Positions 15,391-24,320 are shown, numbered from the stretch's first letter. The stretch: 64,000 bases of DNA from RHKX01 sp046330415 (GCA_046330415.1 JAXLSW010000014.1:62001-126000); one strand, 5' to 3'. Translations and numbers: made by a program. The notes: generated by a model not told the origin, from the letters alone.

Positions 15391-16482
15391 GCGCCTGAAG
15401 TCCTCGGTGCCGTCCATGCGGCGGATCGTCGCGACGATCAGCTCGATGCAAGCCTCGACGTCGTCGAGCTGGCAGACCTCGACCGTCGAGTGCATGTAGC
15501 GGAGGGGGATGGAGACGAGCCCGGTGGCGATGCCGCCGCGGGAGATCTGCAGCGAGTCGGCGTCGGTGCCGGTGTAGCGGCCCGAAGCCTCGAAGGTGTG
15601 ATCGATCCCCTCGGCCTCGGCCGCAGCCCGCAGCAGCTCGTAGACGCGAGGGCCGAGCGTCGAGCCGCGGGCGATCACGGCACCTGAGCCGAGGGCGTGG
15701 TCGCCGTTCTCCTTCTTGTCGATGCCCGGCGCATCGGTGGCGTGGGTCACGTCGACGGCGATGGCCACGTCCGGGCTGAGCGAGAAGCCGGTCGTCTGGG
15801 AGCCGAACAGCCCGATCTCCTCCTGGGAGACGGCGCAGCCGACCACACCGACGTCGACGGCGTCTCCCGCCGCGATCCGCTTGGCGACCTCGAGCGCGAT
15901 GAAGGAGCCGAGCCGGTTGTCCATCGAGCGCGAGGCCACGCGGTTGTTGGGTAGTGGCAGCGGCTCGGCGTCGAGCACCGCGGGATCGCCGACGCAGACG
16001 CGCTTCTCGGCGTCCTCGCGGTCCTTGGCGCCGATGTCGATGTGCATGTGCTTGATCTCGGCCGGCTTCTTGCGGTCGTCGGGCTCGAGCAGGTGGATGG
16101 GCTTCTTGCCGATCACACCGGGGACCACCGACTCCTGCCCGCCGCCGGAGCCGCGCACGATCACCCGCTGGCCGACGAGGTTCTGCGGATCCCAGCCGCC
16201 GATCGGCCCGAACCAGAGGAAGCCGTCGTCGTCTATGTGGCTGACGAACAGGCCGATCTCGTCGATGTGGCCGACGATCGCGACCGTGGGGCGGTCGTCG
16301 TCGGTGCCCACCTTGACGATCGAGGATCCGAGCACGTCGGACTCGACGTCGCCGAACTCGGCGGCGGCCTTGCGCCACACCTCGGCGGCGGGGGTCTCAT
16401 ATCCGGACGGGGCGGGGACGCGAAGCAGCTCGTCGAGCAGCTCGGGGATCTCGGTGTCGCTCGTGTCGCTCTTGTCGCTCAT
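15388..16482 (-). CDS. M42-family metallo-aminopeptidase
   Basis: This 364-residue cytoplasmic di-metal aminopeptidase belongs to the glutamyl aminopeptidase/endoglucanase (M42, PepA/YsdC/FrvX) family, which forms dodecameric tetrahedral shells. It has the metal and active-site motifs VAIVGHIDEIGLFVSHID, DNRLGSFIALEVAKRI, GCAVSQEEIGLFGS with the catalytic Glu, VAIAVDVTHATDAPG, and a late IPLRYMHSTVEVCQLDD with the metal-ligand His. Length is normal. A large inverted repeat lies 33 bases upstream of its start. Role: turnover of peptides. Confidence 0.9.
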   Translation of the reverse strand: MSDKSDTSDTEIPELLDELLRVPAPSGYETPAAEVWRKAAAEFGDVESDVLGSSIVKVGTDDDRPTVAIVGHIDEIGLFVSHIDDDGFLWFGPIGGWDPQNLVGQRVIVRGSGGGQESVVPGVIGKKPIHLLEPDDRKKPAEIKHMHIDIGAKDREDAEKRVCVGDPAVLDAEPLPLPNNRVASRSMDNRLGSFIALEVAKRIAAGDAVDVGVVGCAVSQEEIGLFGSQTTGFSLSPDVAIAVDVTHATDAPGIDKKENGDHALGSGAVIARGSTLGPRVYELLRAAAEAEGIDHTFEASGRYTGTDADSLQISRGGIATGLVSIPLRYMHSTVEVCQLDDVEACIELIVATIRRMDGTEDFRR

Positions 16483-16514
16483 GCGGGCCAGTATCTCAGC
16501 CTCCCGCTCCCGTC

Positions 16515-16560
16515 GAACGTACGAGGTTGGGCGCTATGGCGACCCTTGACGTACGTTCGG
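16515..16560. repeat. 46-base nested inverted repeat between M42 and SRPBCC genes
   Basis: CGAACGTACG (16515-16524) and its exact complement CGTACGTTCG (16551-16560) flank a partly self-complementary core (GGGCGC ... GCGACCC). The stop codon of the SRPBCC gene at 16534 lies inside it, so the right arm codes the last residues of that protein. It could be that gene's terminator or an operator for the M42 gene. Confidence 0.6.
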
Positions 16561-17040
16561 CGTGCCGGCGCCGTGAGCCAGCCTCAGGCGCGCGTGGCGG
16601 TGGTCGAAGACCCAGCCGACGATCCGCTCCGCGAGCCGCCCGGCGCCGGGGATCCAGCGGAGCGGGCGGCGCAGCTCGAACTCCAACGAATCCGTCAGCA
16701 GGCACTCCCCCTCCCCGCTCGGCTCGATCCGGCGCTCGTGCTGCCAGCTCCGCATGCTGGCCATCGACGAACGCTCAAGGAAGCGGTGCGGCGGCTCGAC
16801 CTCGACGATGCGGAGATCGTCCCAGTCGACGGGCAGCACGCCGCCGAGGAGCAACCAGCTCCTGCCCACGGGTTCGCCGGGCTCGATGTCGGCGATCGTG
16901 GCCGTGGCCGGGAGGCCGCTTGGGCGCGTCATCCGCAGCAGCGGCGCGAACTCGTCGTTGACCCCGTCGAACGTCACGGCGCGAGCCCAGACGTCGGCGC
17001 CGGTGGCGGCGAGCCGACTTGATCGCCTCACCGCCCCCAC
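16534..17040 (-). CDS. SRPBCC (START/polyketide-cyclase-like) domain protein
   Basis: This 168-residue protein begins VRRSSRLAATGADVWARAVT, the first strand and helix of an SRPBCC fold. It continues with the mid-domain pattern DDLRIVEVEPPHRFLERSSM and SWQHERRIEPSGEGECLLTD, then a C-terminal helix GWVFDHRHARLRL that would close the hydrophobic cavity. It probably binds a lipid or aromatic ligand. No partner is evident. Its last residues are encoded by the inverted repeat at 16515-16560. Confidence 0.72.
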   Translation of the reverse strand: MGAVRRSSRLAATGADVWARAVTFDGVNDEFAPLLRMTRPSGLPATATIADIEPGEPVGRSWLLLGGVLPVDWDDLRIVEVEPPHRFLERSSMASMRSWQHERRIEPSGEGECLLTDSLEFELRRPLRWIPGAGRLAERIVGWVFDHRHARLRLAHGAGTPNVRQGSP

Positions 17041-17048
17041 TGTACCGC

Positions 17049-17708
17049 TCAGTCGCGCCAGCGGTCGGAGGTGGCGACCGGCGGCCAGCCGGCCGCGGCC
17101 CTGACCGCGGGATCGAGCCCGGGGATCGACTCGGCGATCTCGAATCGCTCCCGCTTCTTCGCGGCGGCGAGGCCGGCGTGCTCGTAGACGCGATCGTGGT
17201 CACCGTAGAGAAGCCGCGGCAGCAGGGCGCGCGCGGCCTCGCCCTCGATCCCGGGAACCACCGCCGGGACCTCGTAGCCGAAGTCCGGGTCCGTCTCCCA
17301 GGTCACCTCGTCGGCCAAAGCGGCGTCGAGCACCGAGAGGACGAGGTCGTCGCCGACCTCGAAGCAACCAGGGCGGTCGGAGGGGCCGCCGACGCAGCCC
17401 TGCTTGATGGCGAAAACCGGGCCCTTCGATGAGCGCAGGCGAGCGAGCAGGTCGGCGGCCGCCGCGGCCGTTCGGGGACCGCCGCAGTGCTCCAGCCAGA
17501 GCAGGACCGCGAGTGGCGCGTCCACCCGCGCGAACGGCGCGAGGGTGCCGATCCCGCGGCACGCGACGACCCGAAACCGCGGATCCGGGGGTGGCTCCGA
17601 GGCGCCGATCACCTCGCCCCCGCGCGCGCCGACCGCGGCCTCCCATGGAGGGGGCCCGGTCGGCCGGGCGCTCAGGTCGGGCGCCCTGGTCGCGTAGGGA
17701 TCGGCCAC
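17049..17708 (-). CDS. hypothetical protein, unknown family
   Basis: I do not recognise this 219-residue soluble protein. It has an Ala/Pro-rich N-terminus, a probable alpha/beta core (RFRVVACRGIGTLAPFARVD, LAVLLWLEHCGG), a Gly/Pro-rich cysteine loop (KQGCVGGPSDRPGCFE), an acidic segment ETDPDFGYEVPAVVPGIEGE and a charged C-terminal helix (YGDHDRVYEHAGLAAAKKRE). No membrane segment or signal peptide is present. It sits nine bases upstream of the SRPBCC gene on the same strand and 20 bases after the MaoC gene, so it belongs to this minus-strand operon. Confidence 0.55.
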   Translation of the reverse strand: MADPYATRAPDLSARPTGPPPWEAAVGARGGEVIGASEPPPDPRFRVVACRGIGTLAPFARVDAPLAVLLWLEHCGGPRTAAAAADLLARLRSSKGPVFAIKQGCVGGPSDRPGCFEVGDDLVLSVLDAALADEVTWETDPDFGYEVPAVVPGIEGEAARALLPRLLYGDHDRVYEHAGLAAAKKRERFEIAESIPGLDPAVRAAAGWPPVATSDRWRD

Positions 17709-17727
17709 GTCGAGCGATCCCTGGGGT

Positions 17728-18255
17728 CTAGGACTCCTCGCCCGGGTTCTTGCGCGGGATCAGCACCGTGCGCTTGAACTCGGCGACGAGCGTGTTGTCC
17801 TGCTTGTAGACGCGCGTGTGGACCTTGACGATGCCGCGGTCGAGCTTCGACTTCGACGGGCGGACGTCGAGGACCTCGGACTCGCAGAACAGCGTGTCGC
17901 CGTGGAACACCGGGTTGGGGTGGCTGAGCTCCTCGGTGGCCAGGTTCGCGATCGCCTTGCCGGAGACGTCGCTGACGGACATCCCGAGCGCCAGCGAGTA
18001 GACCAGTGGACCGACGACCACGTTCTGACCCTGCTGGGACTCGCCGGCGTACACGTCGTTGAGGTGCAGCGGGTGGTGGTTCATCGTGATCAGGCAGAAG
18101 AGATGGTCATCCGATTCGGTGACCGTCTTCGCGGGCCAGTGCTTGTAGACGGCGCCGACCTCGAACTCCTCGAGGTAGCGGCCGTAGGGGTGGGCACCGG
18201 ACTCCTCGCGCTCGCGCTGGTCGGTGGTCAGTACGTGGTTGTCGTTGTCGCTCAT
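17728..18255 (-). CDS. MaoC-family hotdog enoyl-CoA hydratase
   Basis: This 175-residue single-hotdog hydratase has the entrance motif YGRYLEEFEVGAVYKHWPAK, a hydratase-2 region SDDHLFCLITMNHHPLHLND with the catalytic His, GPLVYSLALGMSVSDVSG, and HPNPVFHGDTLFCESEVLD. Similar MaoC proteins sit in actinobacterial ethylmalonyl-CoA gene sets, where a mesaconyl-CoA hydratase is needed. The better-studied mesaconyl-CoA hydratases are longer double-hotdog proteins, so the substrate is uncertain. AGAGGAGCAG precedes the ATG. Co-directional with the SCP2-like and acyl-CoA dehydrogenase genes upstream. Confidence 0.82.
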   Translation of the reverse strand: MSDNDNHVLTTDQREREESGAHPYGRYLEEFEVGAVYKHWPAKTVTESDDHLFCLITMNHHPLHLNDVYAGESQQGQNVVVGPLVYSLALGMSVSDVSGKAIANLATEELSHPNPVFHGDTLFCESEVLDVRPSKSKLDRGIVKVHTRVYKQDNTLVAEFKRTVLIPRKNPGEES

Positions 18256-18343
18256 CTGCTCCTCTTGCTTGCTTCGTTGCGTTGTGTTTCAGGTCAGTTC
18301 AGGTTGGGCCCGGGTCAGGATCCAGGGCGGCCGGGCGCCGCAC

Positions 18344-18853
18344 CTAGCCCGCGGTGTCGGTCGTGTCGCCGATCGTGACGCCGGCGTCCCCGAGGCGGCT
18401 GCGGATGTCGCCGAGCTCGACCGCGAAGGCCTGCGCGTCGGAGGTGAACTCCTGCAACGCCCGCTGGAACTCGCGGTCGCCATCGTTGCGGACCGAGCGC
18501 TGCAACGTCTTCACCTCGCCCTCGAAATCCTCGACCGCCGCGATCAGATCCGCCTGCGCGGCGGCGGCGTCCTCGGGGGGATCGAGCTCTCCGAGATCCG
18601 CCGCGGCGCTCTCGAGAGCCCCCTCGGAGCGATCCAGAGCCGCCTCGATCTGACCGCGGGAGGTGGCGACGCCGATCGCGTTGCCCAGGTCGATCAACGC
18701 CGCGTTGAGCGGCTCGGCAACCGCGGTGAGCTCGTCGCCGTAGCGCTGCTGCTCGCTGTCCCCGCAGCCGGCGAGGAGCGCGGACGCGGGCAGGGCGACC
18801 GCCAGCCCGAGGGCCAGGGCCCGGCCCGCAGGGCCGAGGCTGACGACCGGCAT
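18344..18853 (-). CDS. putative lipoprotein, helical
   Basis: This 169-residue protein has a signal peptide ending in a lipobox (ALPASALLAGC, Cys near residue 30) and a mature part made almost entirely of Ala/Glu/Asp-rich helices (ALIDLGNAIGVATSRGQIEA, FEGEVKTLQRSVRND). It is probably an outer-face membrane lipoprotein of helical-bundle type. It resembles the lipoprotein at 20603-21286 in length, composition and the 'LDPP.DAE' motif. Its ATG overlaps the previous stop by one base (TGATG). The function is unknown. Confidence 0.68.
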   Translation of the reverse strand: MPVVSLGPAGRALALGLAVALPASALLAGCGDSEQQRYGDELTAVAEPLNAALIDLGNAIGVATSRGQIEAALDRSEGALESAAADLGELDPPEDAAAAQADLIAAVEDFEGEVKTLQRSVRNDGDREFQRALQEFTSDAQAFAVELGDIRSRLGDAGVTIGDTTDTAG

Positions 18854-19215
18854 CAGCGCACTCGCTTGAACTTGCCGCGCGCCTCGTGCTTGGCGATGAC
18901 GCCGCCGAGCAGGCGGATCACGGCGGGGTCGCCGCCCACCTTGACGACCCCGTGGTCGTAGGCGGTGTGCCAGTGCTCGAGGCCGGCGTCGGCGAGGTCG
19001 TTGAAGTCGGCCCGCGGAACCGAGATCTCGATCCGCGCGTCGTCGGGCTCGCCCTTGGTGATCTCGGGGCCGGGGGCGCTGACCCTGTAGATCTGCACGT
19101 CCCCGCGGCCGCGCAGCTCCAGCCTCGCGACCAGCTTCAGCTTCTCGAGCTGCGGCAGCTCCTCGATGAACCGCTTATAGGCGATCTCGATCAGGTCGTG
19201 GGTGATCGACGACAT
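18853..19215 (-). CDS. SCP2-like / sterol-carrier-type small protein
   Basis: This 120-residue protein has a pattern compatible with an SCP2 lipid-carrier domain: KLVARLELRGRGDVQIYRVS, then ARIEISVPRADFNDLADAGL and VKVGGDPAVIRLLGGVIAKH. The last resembles the 'gkikvkGdp.lal.l' strand-helix of SCP2. GGGAGG precedes the ATG. It lies 18 bases after the acyl-CoA dehydrogenase and shares its strand. A role in presenting acyl-CoA or lipid substrate is plausible but unproven. Confidence 0.6.
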   Translation of the reverse strand: MSSITHDLIEIAYKRFIEELPQLEKLKLVARLELRGRGDVQIYRVSAPGPEITKGEPDDARIEISVPRADFNDLADAGLEHWHTAYDHGVVKVGGDPAVIRLLGGVIAKHEARGKFKRVR

Positions 19216-19233
19216 CGCGAGCCTCCCTCGGTC

Positions 19234-20448
19234 CTAGATCTTGTTCCTCTGCAGGAGCTTCTTGCCGATGACCATGCGCTGGATCTCCGACGTGCCCTCG
19301 CCGATCAGGAGTAGCGGCGCGTCCCGGTAGAGGCGCTCGATCTCGTACTCCTTCGAGTAGCCGTAGCCGCCATGGATGCGGAAGGACTGCTCGACGCACT
19401 CCTTGCCGGTCTCCGACGCGAGCAGCTTCGCCATCCCGGCCTCGAGGTCGGAGCGCTGGCCGGCGTCCTTCATCCGGGCCGCCTTGAGCGTGACCAGACG
19501 GGCCGCCTCGATCTTCGTCGCCATGTCGGCGAGCTTGAACTGGATGGCCTGATGCTGGGCGATCGGCTTGCCGAACGTCTTGCGCTCCTGCGAGTAGCGG
19601 AGGGCCAGCTCGAGGGCGCGCTGGGCGATGCCGACGCCGCGGGCGGCGACGTTGACCCGACCGACCTCGAGCGCGTCCATCATCTGCGCGAAGCCCTTGC
19701 CGAGCCCGGCCTCCTCGCCGCCGAGGATGCGGTCCGGCGGGCACTTGTAGCCGTTGTAGACGAGCTCGGTGGACTCGACGCCCTTGTAGCCCATCTTCTT
19801 GATCTGGGGCGGGACCTCCAGACCCTCGTACTTGCCCGTGTTCTTGTGCTCGCCCGGGACCTTCTCGGTGATGAAGCAGGTCATGCCGGTGTGGGGCGGG
19901 TCGGCGTTCTTGTCGGTCTTCATGAGCACGAAGACGACGCCGGAGCGCAGGCCATTGGTGACCCACATCTTCTGGCCGTCGATGATCCAGTTGCCGTCGT
20001 CGTCCTGCTTGGCGCTGCCCTTGATGCCCTGAACGTCGGAGCCGACCTCCGGCTCGGAGAGCGAGAAGGCGGCGCGGATCTCGCCGGTCGCCATCTTCGG
20101 CAGGAAGTAGTCCTTCTGCTCGTCGGTGCCGAACTTCATCAGCAGGTAGGAGCCGATGAAGTGAGTGTTGACGACGCCCGAGATCGAGATCCAGCCGCGG
20201 GAGAGCTCCTCGACGATCATCGTGTAGGTCGTCAGATCGAGACCCATCCCGCCGTACTCCTCGGGAATCGTGACGCCGAAGAGGCCGAGCTCCTTCATCT
20301 GCTCGACGATCGGCTCCGGGAACTCGTCCTCGTGGTCGTAGTGCTCGGCGTTCGGGATGATCTGCTCGTCCACGAACTGCCGGACCATCTCGGTGATGTC
20401 CTTCTGGATGTCGGTCTTCTCTTCGTAGGACTGGGTGGCTACGGCCAT
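19234..20448 (-). CDS. acyl-CoA dehydrogenase
   Basis: This FAD-dependent acyl-CoA dehydrogenase has 404 residues from the ATG at 20448, with AGGAG ten bases upstream. It contains LFGVTIPEEYGGMGLDLTTY, the FAD/substrate loop RAAFSLSEPEVGSDVQGIKG, WVTNGLRSGVVFVLMKT, the signature RIHGGYGYSKEYEIERLYRD and the catalytic base Glu384 in LLLIGEGTSEIQRMV. That base position marks short/medium-chain and branched-chain dehydrogenases. Given the MaoC, ccr and malyl-CoA lyase genes in this window, methylsuccinyl-CoA dehydrogenase is one possible role. The characterised enzyme for that step is longer, so this is open. Confidence 0.9.
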   Translation of the reverse strand: MAVATQSYEEKTDIQKDITEMVRQFVDEQIIPNAEHYDHEDEFPEPIVEQMKELGLFGVTIPEEYGGMGLDLTTYTMIVEELSRGWISISGVVNTHFIGSYLLMKFGTDEQKDYFLPKMATGEIRAAFSLSEPEVGSDVQGIKGSAKQDDDGNWIIDGQKMWVTNGLRSGVVFVLMKTDKNADPPHTGMTCFITEKVPGEHKNTGKYEGLEVPPQIKKMGYKGVESTELVYNGYKCPPDRILGGEEAGLGKGFAQMMDALEVGRVNVAARGVGIAQRALELALRYSQERKTFGKPIAQHQAIQFKLADMATKIEAARLVTLKAARMKDAGQRSDLEAGMAKLLASETGKECVEQSFRIHGGYGYSKEYEIERLYRDAPLLLIGEGTSEIQRMVIGKKLLQRNKI

Positions 20449-20602
20449 GGGTGAGGAGCTCCTGGGCGGGCTGGTTTGCGAAAGGTCAGTGAAGTCGCGG
20501 CGTCGGGGGCGCTTGCGGGCCCCGCCAAGGGTCGCCGGCGACACCGCGGAGGATACCGGCGGCGGGGCGTCTGAGCGCCCCGGACGCACCATGGACGGCC
20601 CC

Positions 20603-21286
20603 TCAGGAGCCGGGCAACCCGTAGCCCGCCCGGCGGAGTGATGCGATGGCCTTGCCCATCTCGGCCCTGAACTGCGCGGCACCCTCCTGCAGCCCGGCGA
20701 GCCCGTCCGCTATCCGCTTGCGATCGCCGCTCGCGTAGTCCTCGGCTCCCGCCGCGACCCACCCACGCAGGGCGGTGAACGCGGCGATCACCCCCTCCGT
20801 GCCCTCCTCGGCGTCGGCCGGCGGGTCGAGCGCCTGGAGCTGATCGATGGTGTCGTCGATATCGCCGGCCCCGTCCTCGAGCTGGTCCGCGTATGCGTCC
20901 GGGTCGGTCATCGCCGTCGCCGGAGCGACGAGCGACCGCAGCTCGACGAATGCCTCGCCGACGATGGTGCGGAGCTGCGAGGCGAACTCATCCCCGGAGG
21001 CGCTCCCGGCGCCGGAGCCCTGACCATCGGCGTCGTCCTCACCCTGCCCGCCGCCGCTATCGCCGCCCTCGTCCTGATCCCCCTGATCCTGGCCGCCGGA
21101 GCTCTCCTGACCCCCGCCGCCGCCGTCGCCGTCGTCGTCTGAGTCTGAGCCGGAGGTGGAGGTGGTGGTGGTCTGTGCGCTGGCCGCAGCGGTGGCGCTG
21201 TCGCTGGTCACGTCATCGGAGCTACCGCAGCCGCCGATTGCGTAGACGACGATGACGAGCAGCGCAAGCGCCGAGAGGCGCCTCAT
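20603..21286 (-). CDS. putative lipoprotein with Asp/Gly/Ser-rich spacer
   Basis: This 227-residue protein has a lipobox (VVYAIGGC) after a short signal peptide. A low-complexity Gly/Asp/Ser/Gln spacer of about 70 residues follows, then a helical domain (FASQLRTIVGEAFVELRSLV, LEDGAGDIDDTIDQLQALDP) similar to the lipoprotein at 18344. The acidic spacer probably spans the cell wall. Its ATG overlaps the stop of the beta-helix gene (ATGA), so the two exported proteins are likely made together. Function unknown. Confidence 0.7.
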   Translation of the reverse strand: MRRLSALALLVIVVYAIGGCGSSDDVTSDSATAAASAQTTTTSTSGSDSDDDGDGGGGGQESSGGQDQGDQDEGGDSGGGQGEDDADGQGSGAGSASGDEFASQLRTIVGEAFVELRSLVAPATAMTDPDAYADQLEDGAGDIDDTIDQLQALDPPADAEEGTEGVIAAFTALRGWVAAGAEDYASGDRKRIADGLAGLQEGAAQFRAEMGKAIASLRRAGYGLPGS

Positions 21287-23175
21287 CCCTGCCGGAGCAC
21301 CTTGAACTTGGCCTTCGCCGGCTTCGCCTCGACGTTGCCGTAAGCGTCGCCGGCGCGCACCTCGATGGTGTGCTTGCCGGGCTTGAGCTTCTTCGTCTTG
21401 TAGGGGGACGTGCACGCCTTGAACGGCTTCGAGTCGACCCGGCACTCGAACGTCGCGCCGGCCTCCGAGCTGAACTTGACCTTGAGCTTGCGCTTGCTCG
21501 TCTTCTTCTTGACCTTGCCGAGCTTCGTCGTCGGCGCCGTCGCGTCGACCGTGAAGGAGCGACTCGCGGGGGTTGCATCGGCGTTGCCGGTGCCGTCGAT
21601 CGCGCGCACCTGGAAGGTGTGGGCGCCATCGCCGAGCGCGGAAAGCGCATCGGGGGTCGAGCAGGCGGCGAACGCGGCGCCGTCCACCGCGCACTCGAAG
21701 TGAGAGCGGCCCTCGCTGGAGGAGAATCCGAACTCGGGCTTCGGTCCGACCGTGGAGCCCTCAGCCGGTCCCGACGTGATCGTCGTGTCGGGGGCGACCG
21801 TGTCCTGGACCTCGACCGCGCCGATGTCGCTGCCGTCGCCGCCCACGACGTCAGCGACCGTTGCGATGTCGCTGGGCCGGATCAGGCCGCGCTGATCGGT
21901 CGTAACGCCGGCCGCCGCCTTGCCGGCGTCGATGACCGCGCTTCCGGCCAGCGGCGCTCGCGTGCGGGTCGGCCCGCCGTTGTCGGTGAGGGCACCGAGG
22001 TTCGAGGGCGTGTTCGACTTGTCCGTCGACTGGTTCAAACCGCACGAGCTCGCGCTCTCGAGGTTGAAGCCCTCGGAGATGACCGCGGCCCCGCTGCAGT
22101 TCGGCCCGGCCGTCGGGTTGCTGACGATGGTGTTCGAGAGCCTGAGCTGGGTGCTCATGTAGAGGTTGGCACCCGTCGGCGAGGAGTTCCCGTAGATGGT
22201 CGAGTTCGTGATCGTCCCGACGTTTCCGATGGAGTAGATCCCACCCCCGGTGCCCCCCACCTGCGTCGAGTTGGCGGCGATCGTCGAGTTGTCGATCGTG
22301 AGCGACGTCGCCGGATCGTTGAACTGGGCGATCCCGCCACCGCTCAGGGACGAGCTGCCCGATCCCCCCGACGTGACCTGGTTGTTGTTGATCAGGCTCG
22401 CCTGGATGGTCAGGTGGCCGTCGCTTTCGATCGCGCCGCCGTTGACGTTGGAAGTCGCGGGTGATGTCGCGCTCGCGTTCGCAACGTTCGAGGAGATCTC
22501 GCTCCTGATGATCGTCGCCGTCCCGCGGTTCATGATCGCGCCACCGGAAGCGGCGTTCTGGGACGTGCCGTTGCTCGCGGTGACCGTGCTGGTGCGGATC
22601 TCGCTGTCGATCACCGTGAGCGTGCCGCCGCTGTTGTTCTCGATCGCGCCGCCCTCGGCGAAGCTGTTGGCCGCGGCGGTCGTGTCGGAGGCGACGTTGC
22701 CGGTGAGAACGACGTCGTCGAGGGTCAGGGTCCCGTTCGAGTTGATCGCCCCGCCCTGGCTTCCGCAGGTGGAGCCGCAGAGGCCGTTGGCGATGGTCAT
22801 CCCCGAGAGCGTCACGACCGCACCCGAGTTGATCTTGAAGGGCTGGTAGCTGGTGACGCCGCTGACCGTCAGCTGCGCCACTCCGGGCCCGGTGATCGTC
22901 ACCGGCCCGGTGATCGCAGGCAGCGAACTCCCCAGGCTGATCACCCCGGTCCCCGTGAAGTCGATCGTGTCGACCGTCGGCGCGGCCTGTCCGGCCGGGC
23001 AGGCCCCGGCCGCGGAGGTGGTGTTGGCCGCGGTGATCGCGTTGCGCAGCGTGCATCCCGCCCCGGGATCGGTGAAGGAGCTGACGTGGATCGCCGTCGC
23101 CGAGGCGATCTCCGGTACGACGAGGAACGCGACGAAGGCGAGGGCCGAGGCGACGAGGTATCTGGGAATGCGCAT
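21283..23175 (-). CDS. secreted right-handed beta-helix protein with two Ig-like modules
   Basis: This 630-residue exported protein has the signal peptide YLVASALAFVAFLVVPEIAS followed by a CSLREA-like start (TDPGAGCTLRNAITAANTTS). A parallel beta-helix of polymorphic-outer-membrane/choice-of-anchor Q type follows (repeats such as GGAINSNGTLTLDDVVLTGN, GGAIMNRGTATIIRSEISSN). The C-terminus has two Ig-like modules with paired cysteines (SHFECAVDGAAFAACSTPDA; ATFECRVDSKPFKACTSPYK), the second with a Lys-rich linker. It is probably surface-located, with adhesion or polymer binding as possible roles. No pectate-lyase catalytic motif was seen. Confidence 0.85.
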   Translation of the reverse strand: MRIPRYLVASALAFVAFLVVPEIASATAIHVSSFTDPGAGCTLRNAITAANTTSAAGACPAGQAAPTVDTIDFTGTGVISLGSSLPAITGPVTITGPGVAQLTVSGVTSYQPFKINSGAVVTLSGMTIANGLCGSTCGSQGGAINSNGTLTLDDVVLTGNVASDTTAAANSFAEGGAIENNSGGTLTVIDSEIRTSTVTASNGTSQNAASGGAIMNRGTATIIRSEISSNVANASATSPATSNVNGGAIESDGHLTIQASLINNNQVTSGGSGSSSLSGGGIAQFNDPATSLTIDNSTIAANSTQVGGTGGGIYSIGNVGTITNSTIYGNSSPTGANLYMSTQLRLSNTIVSNPTAGPNCSGAAVISEGFNLESASSCGLNQSTDKSNTPSNLGALTDNGGPTRTRAPLAGSAVIDAGKAAAGVTTDQRGLIRPSDIATVADVVGGDGSDIGAVEVQDTVAPDTTITSGPAEGSTVGPKPEFGFSSSEGRSHFECAVDGAAFAACSTPDALSALGDGAHTFQVRAIDGTGNADATPASRSFTVDATAPTTKLGKVKKKTSKRKLKVKFSSEAGATFECRVDSKPFKACTSPYKTKKLKPGKHTIEVRAGDAYGNVEAKPAKAKFKVLRQG

Positions 23176-23246
23176 TGCGGCATCGTATTCGCGGGCGGCG
23201 CCCGGCCGCTACGGTTGCGGCGCACAAACCACCAGGAGATCTCAAC

Positions 23247-24296
23247 TTGCGAAACCCCCGTGACTTCTTCAAGCCGCTCGCCATCGGAGCGCCCGAGCCG
23301 ACCACCGAGGTGCCCTTCCGGCCCTCGCGGATGATCCACTTCTTCGACGCCTCCAACGAGAAGATGGCGGCCAAGGTCCCGGACATGGCCAAGCAGGCCG
23401 ACATCCTGCTCGGCAACCTCGAGGACGCCGTCTCGGTCGACAACAAGGTCGCCGCGCGCGAGGGCCTCGTCAAGGTCGCCAACGAGGTCGACTTCGGAAG
23501 CACCCAGCTCTGGACCCGGATCAACTCGCTCGAGAGCCCCTGGGTCCTCGACGACCTGACCACCCTCGTCACCGAGATCGGCGACAAGCTCGACGTGATC
23601 ATGGTCCCGAAGGTCGAGGGTCCCTGGGACATCCACTACATCGACCGCCTCCTCGCCCAGCTCGAGGCGAAGGCGGAGATCAAGCGCCCGATCCTCGTCC
23701 ACGCGCTGCTCGAGACCGCGCTCGGCGTCACCAACGTCGAGGAGATCGCCAACGCGAGTCCGCGCATGCAGGGCATGAGCTTCGGCCCCGCCGACCTCGC
23801 CGCCTCTCGCCGCATGAAGACGACCCGCGTCGGCGGCGGCCACCCGGGCTACCTGGTCATCAACGACCCCGACCCGGACGATCCCGACGCCCCGCGCGCG
23901 ACCGCTCAGCAGGACCCGTGGCACTACTCGATCGCCCGCATGGTCGACGCCTGCACCTCGGCGGGGATCCTCCCGTTCTACGGGCCCTACGGCGACATCA
24001 AGGACGTCAAGGGCTGCGAAGCGCAGTTCCGCGCGGCGTTCCTGCTCGGCTGCGTCGGCACCTGGTCGCTGCACCCGGTCCAGATCGAGATCGCCAAGAA
24101 GGTGTTCTCGCCCGACCCGGAGGAGGTCAAGTTCGCCCAGAAGGTGATCGAGGCGATCCCCGACGGCCGCGGCGTCCACATGATCGACGGCAAGATGCAG
24201 GACGACGCGACCTGGAAGCAGTGCAAGGTCATGGTCGACCTCGCCGAGGCCCTCGCCGCGAACGACCCCGAGCTCAAGGAGGCGTACGGGCTCTGA
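23247..24296 (+). CDS. mcl: malyl-CoA / beta-methylmalyl-CoA lyase (CitE-like)
   Basis: This HpcH/HpaI-fold lyase of 349 residues cleaves or forms malyl-CoA and beta-methylmalyl-CoA from glyoxylate plus acetyl- or propionyl-CoA. It starts NPRDFFKPLAIGAPEP and has GNLEDAVSVDNKVAAREGL, TRIN with the active-site Arg91, VIMVPKVEGPWDIHYID, ALLETALGV with metal ligand Glu156, FGPADLAASR with Asp183, and DGKMQDDATWKQCKVMVDLA. The whole pattern matches the Chloroflexus-type trifunctional lyase I know, which is the basis of the name. A TTG start is chosen because AGGAG lies eight bases upstream. A thioesterase gene follows at once. Confidence 0.88.
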   Translation: MRNPRDFFKPLAIGAPEPTTEVPFRPSRMIHFFDASNEKMAAKVPDMAKQADILLGNLEDAVSVDNKVAAREGLVKVANEVDFGSTQLWTRINSLESPWVLDDLTTLVTEIGDKLDVIMVPKVEGPWDIHYIDRLLAQLEAKAEIKRPILVHALLETALGVTNVEEIANASPRMQGMSFGPADLAASRRMKTTRVGGGHPGYLVINDPDPDDPDAPRATAQQDPWHYSIARMVDACTSAGILPFYGPYGDIKDVKGCEAQFRAAFLLGCVGTWSLHPVQIEIAKKVFSPDPEEVKFAQKVIEAIPDGRGVHMIDGKMQDDATWKQCKVMVDLAEALAANDPELKEAYGL

Positions 24297-24320
24297 GCCC
24301 GTCGCGGGCGGCCCCGAAGC

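Noticed and set aside
19234..20448. Naming the acyl-CoA dehydrogenase as methylsuccinyl-CoA dehydrogenase
   Set aside because: The protein is 404 residues with a generic short-chain signature, while the characterised enzyme is longer; only context supports the specific name.
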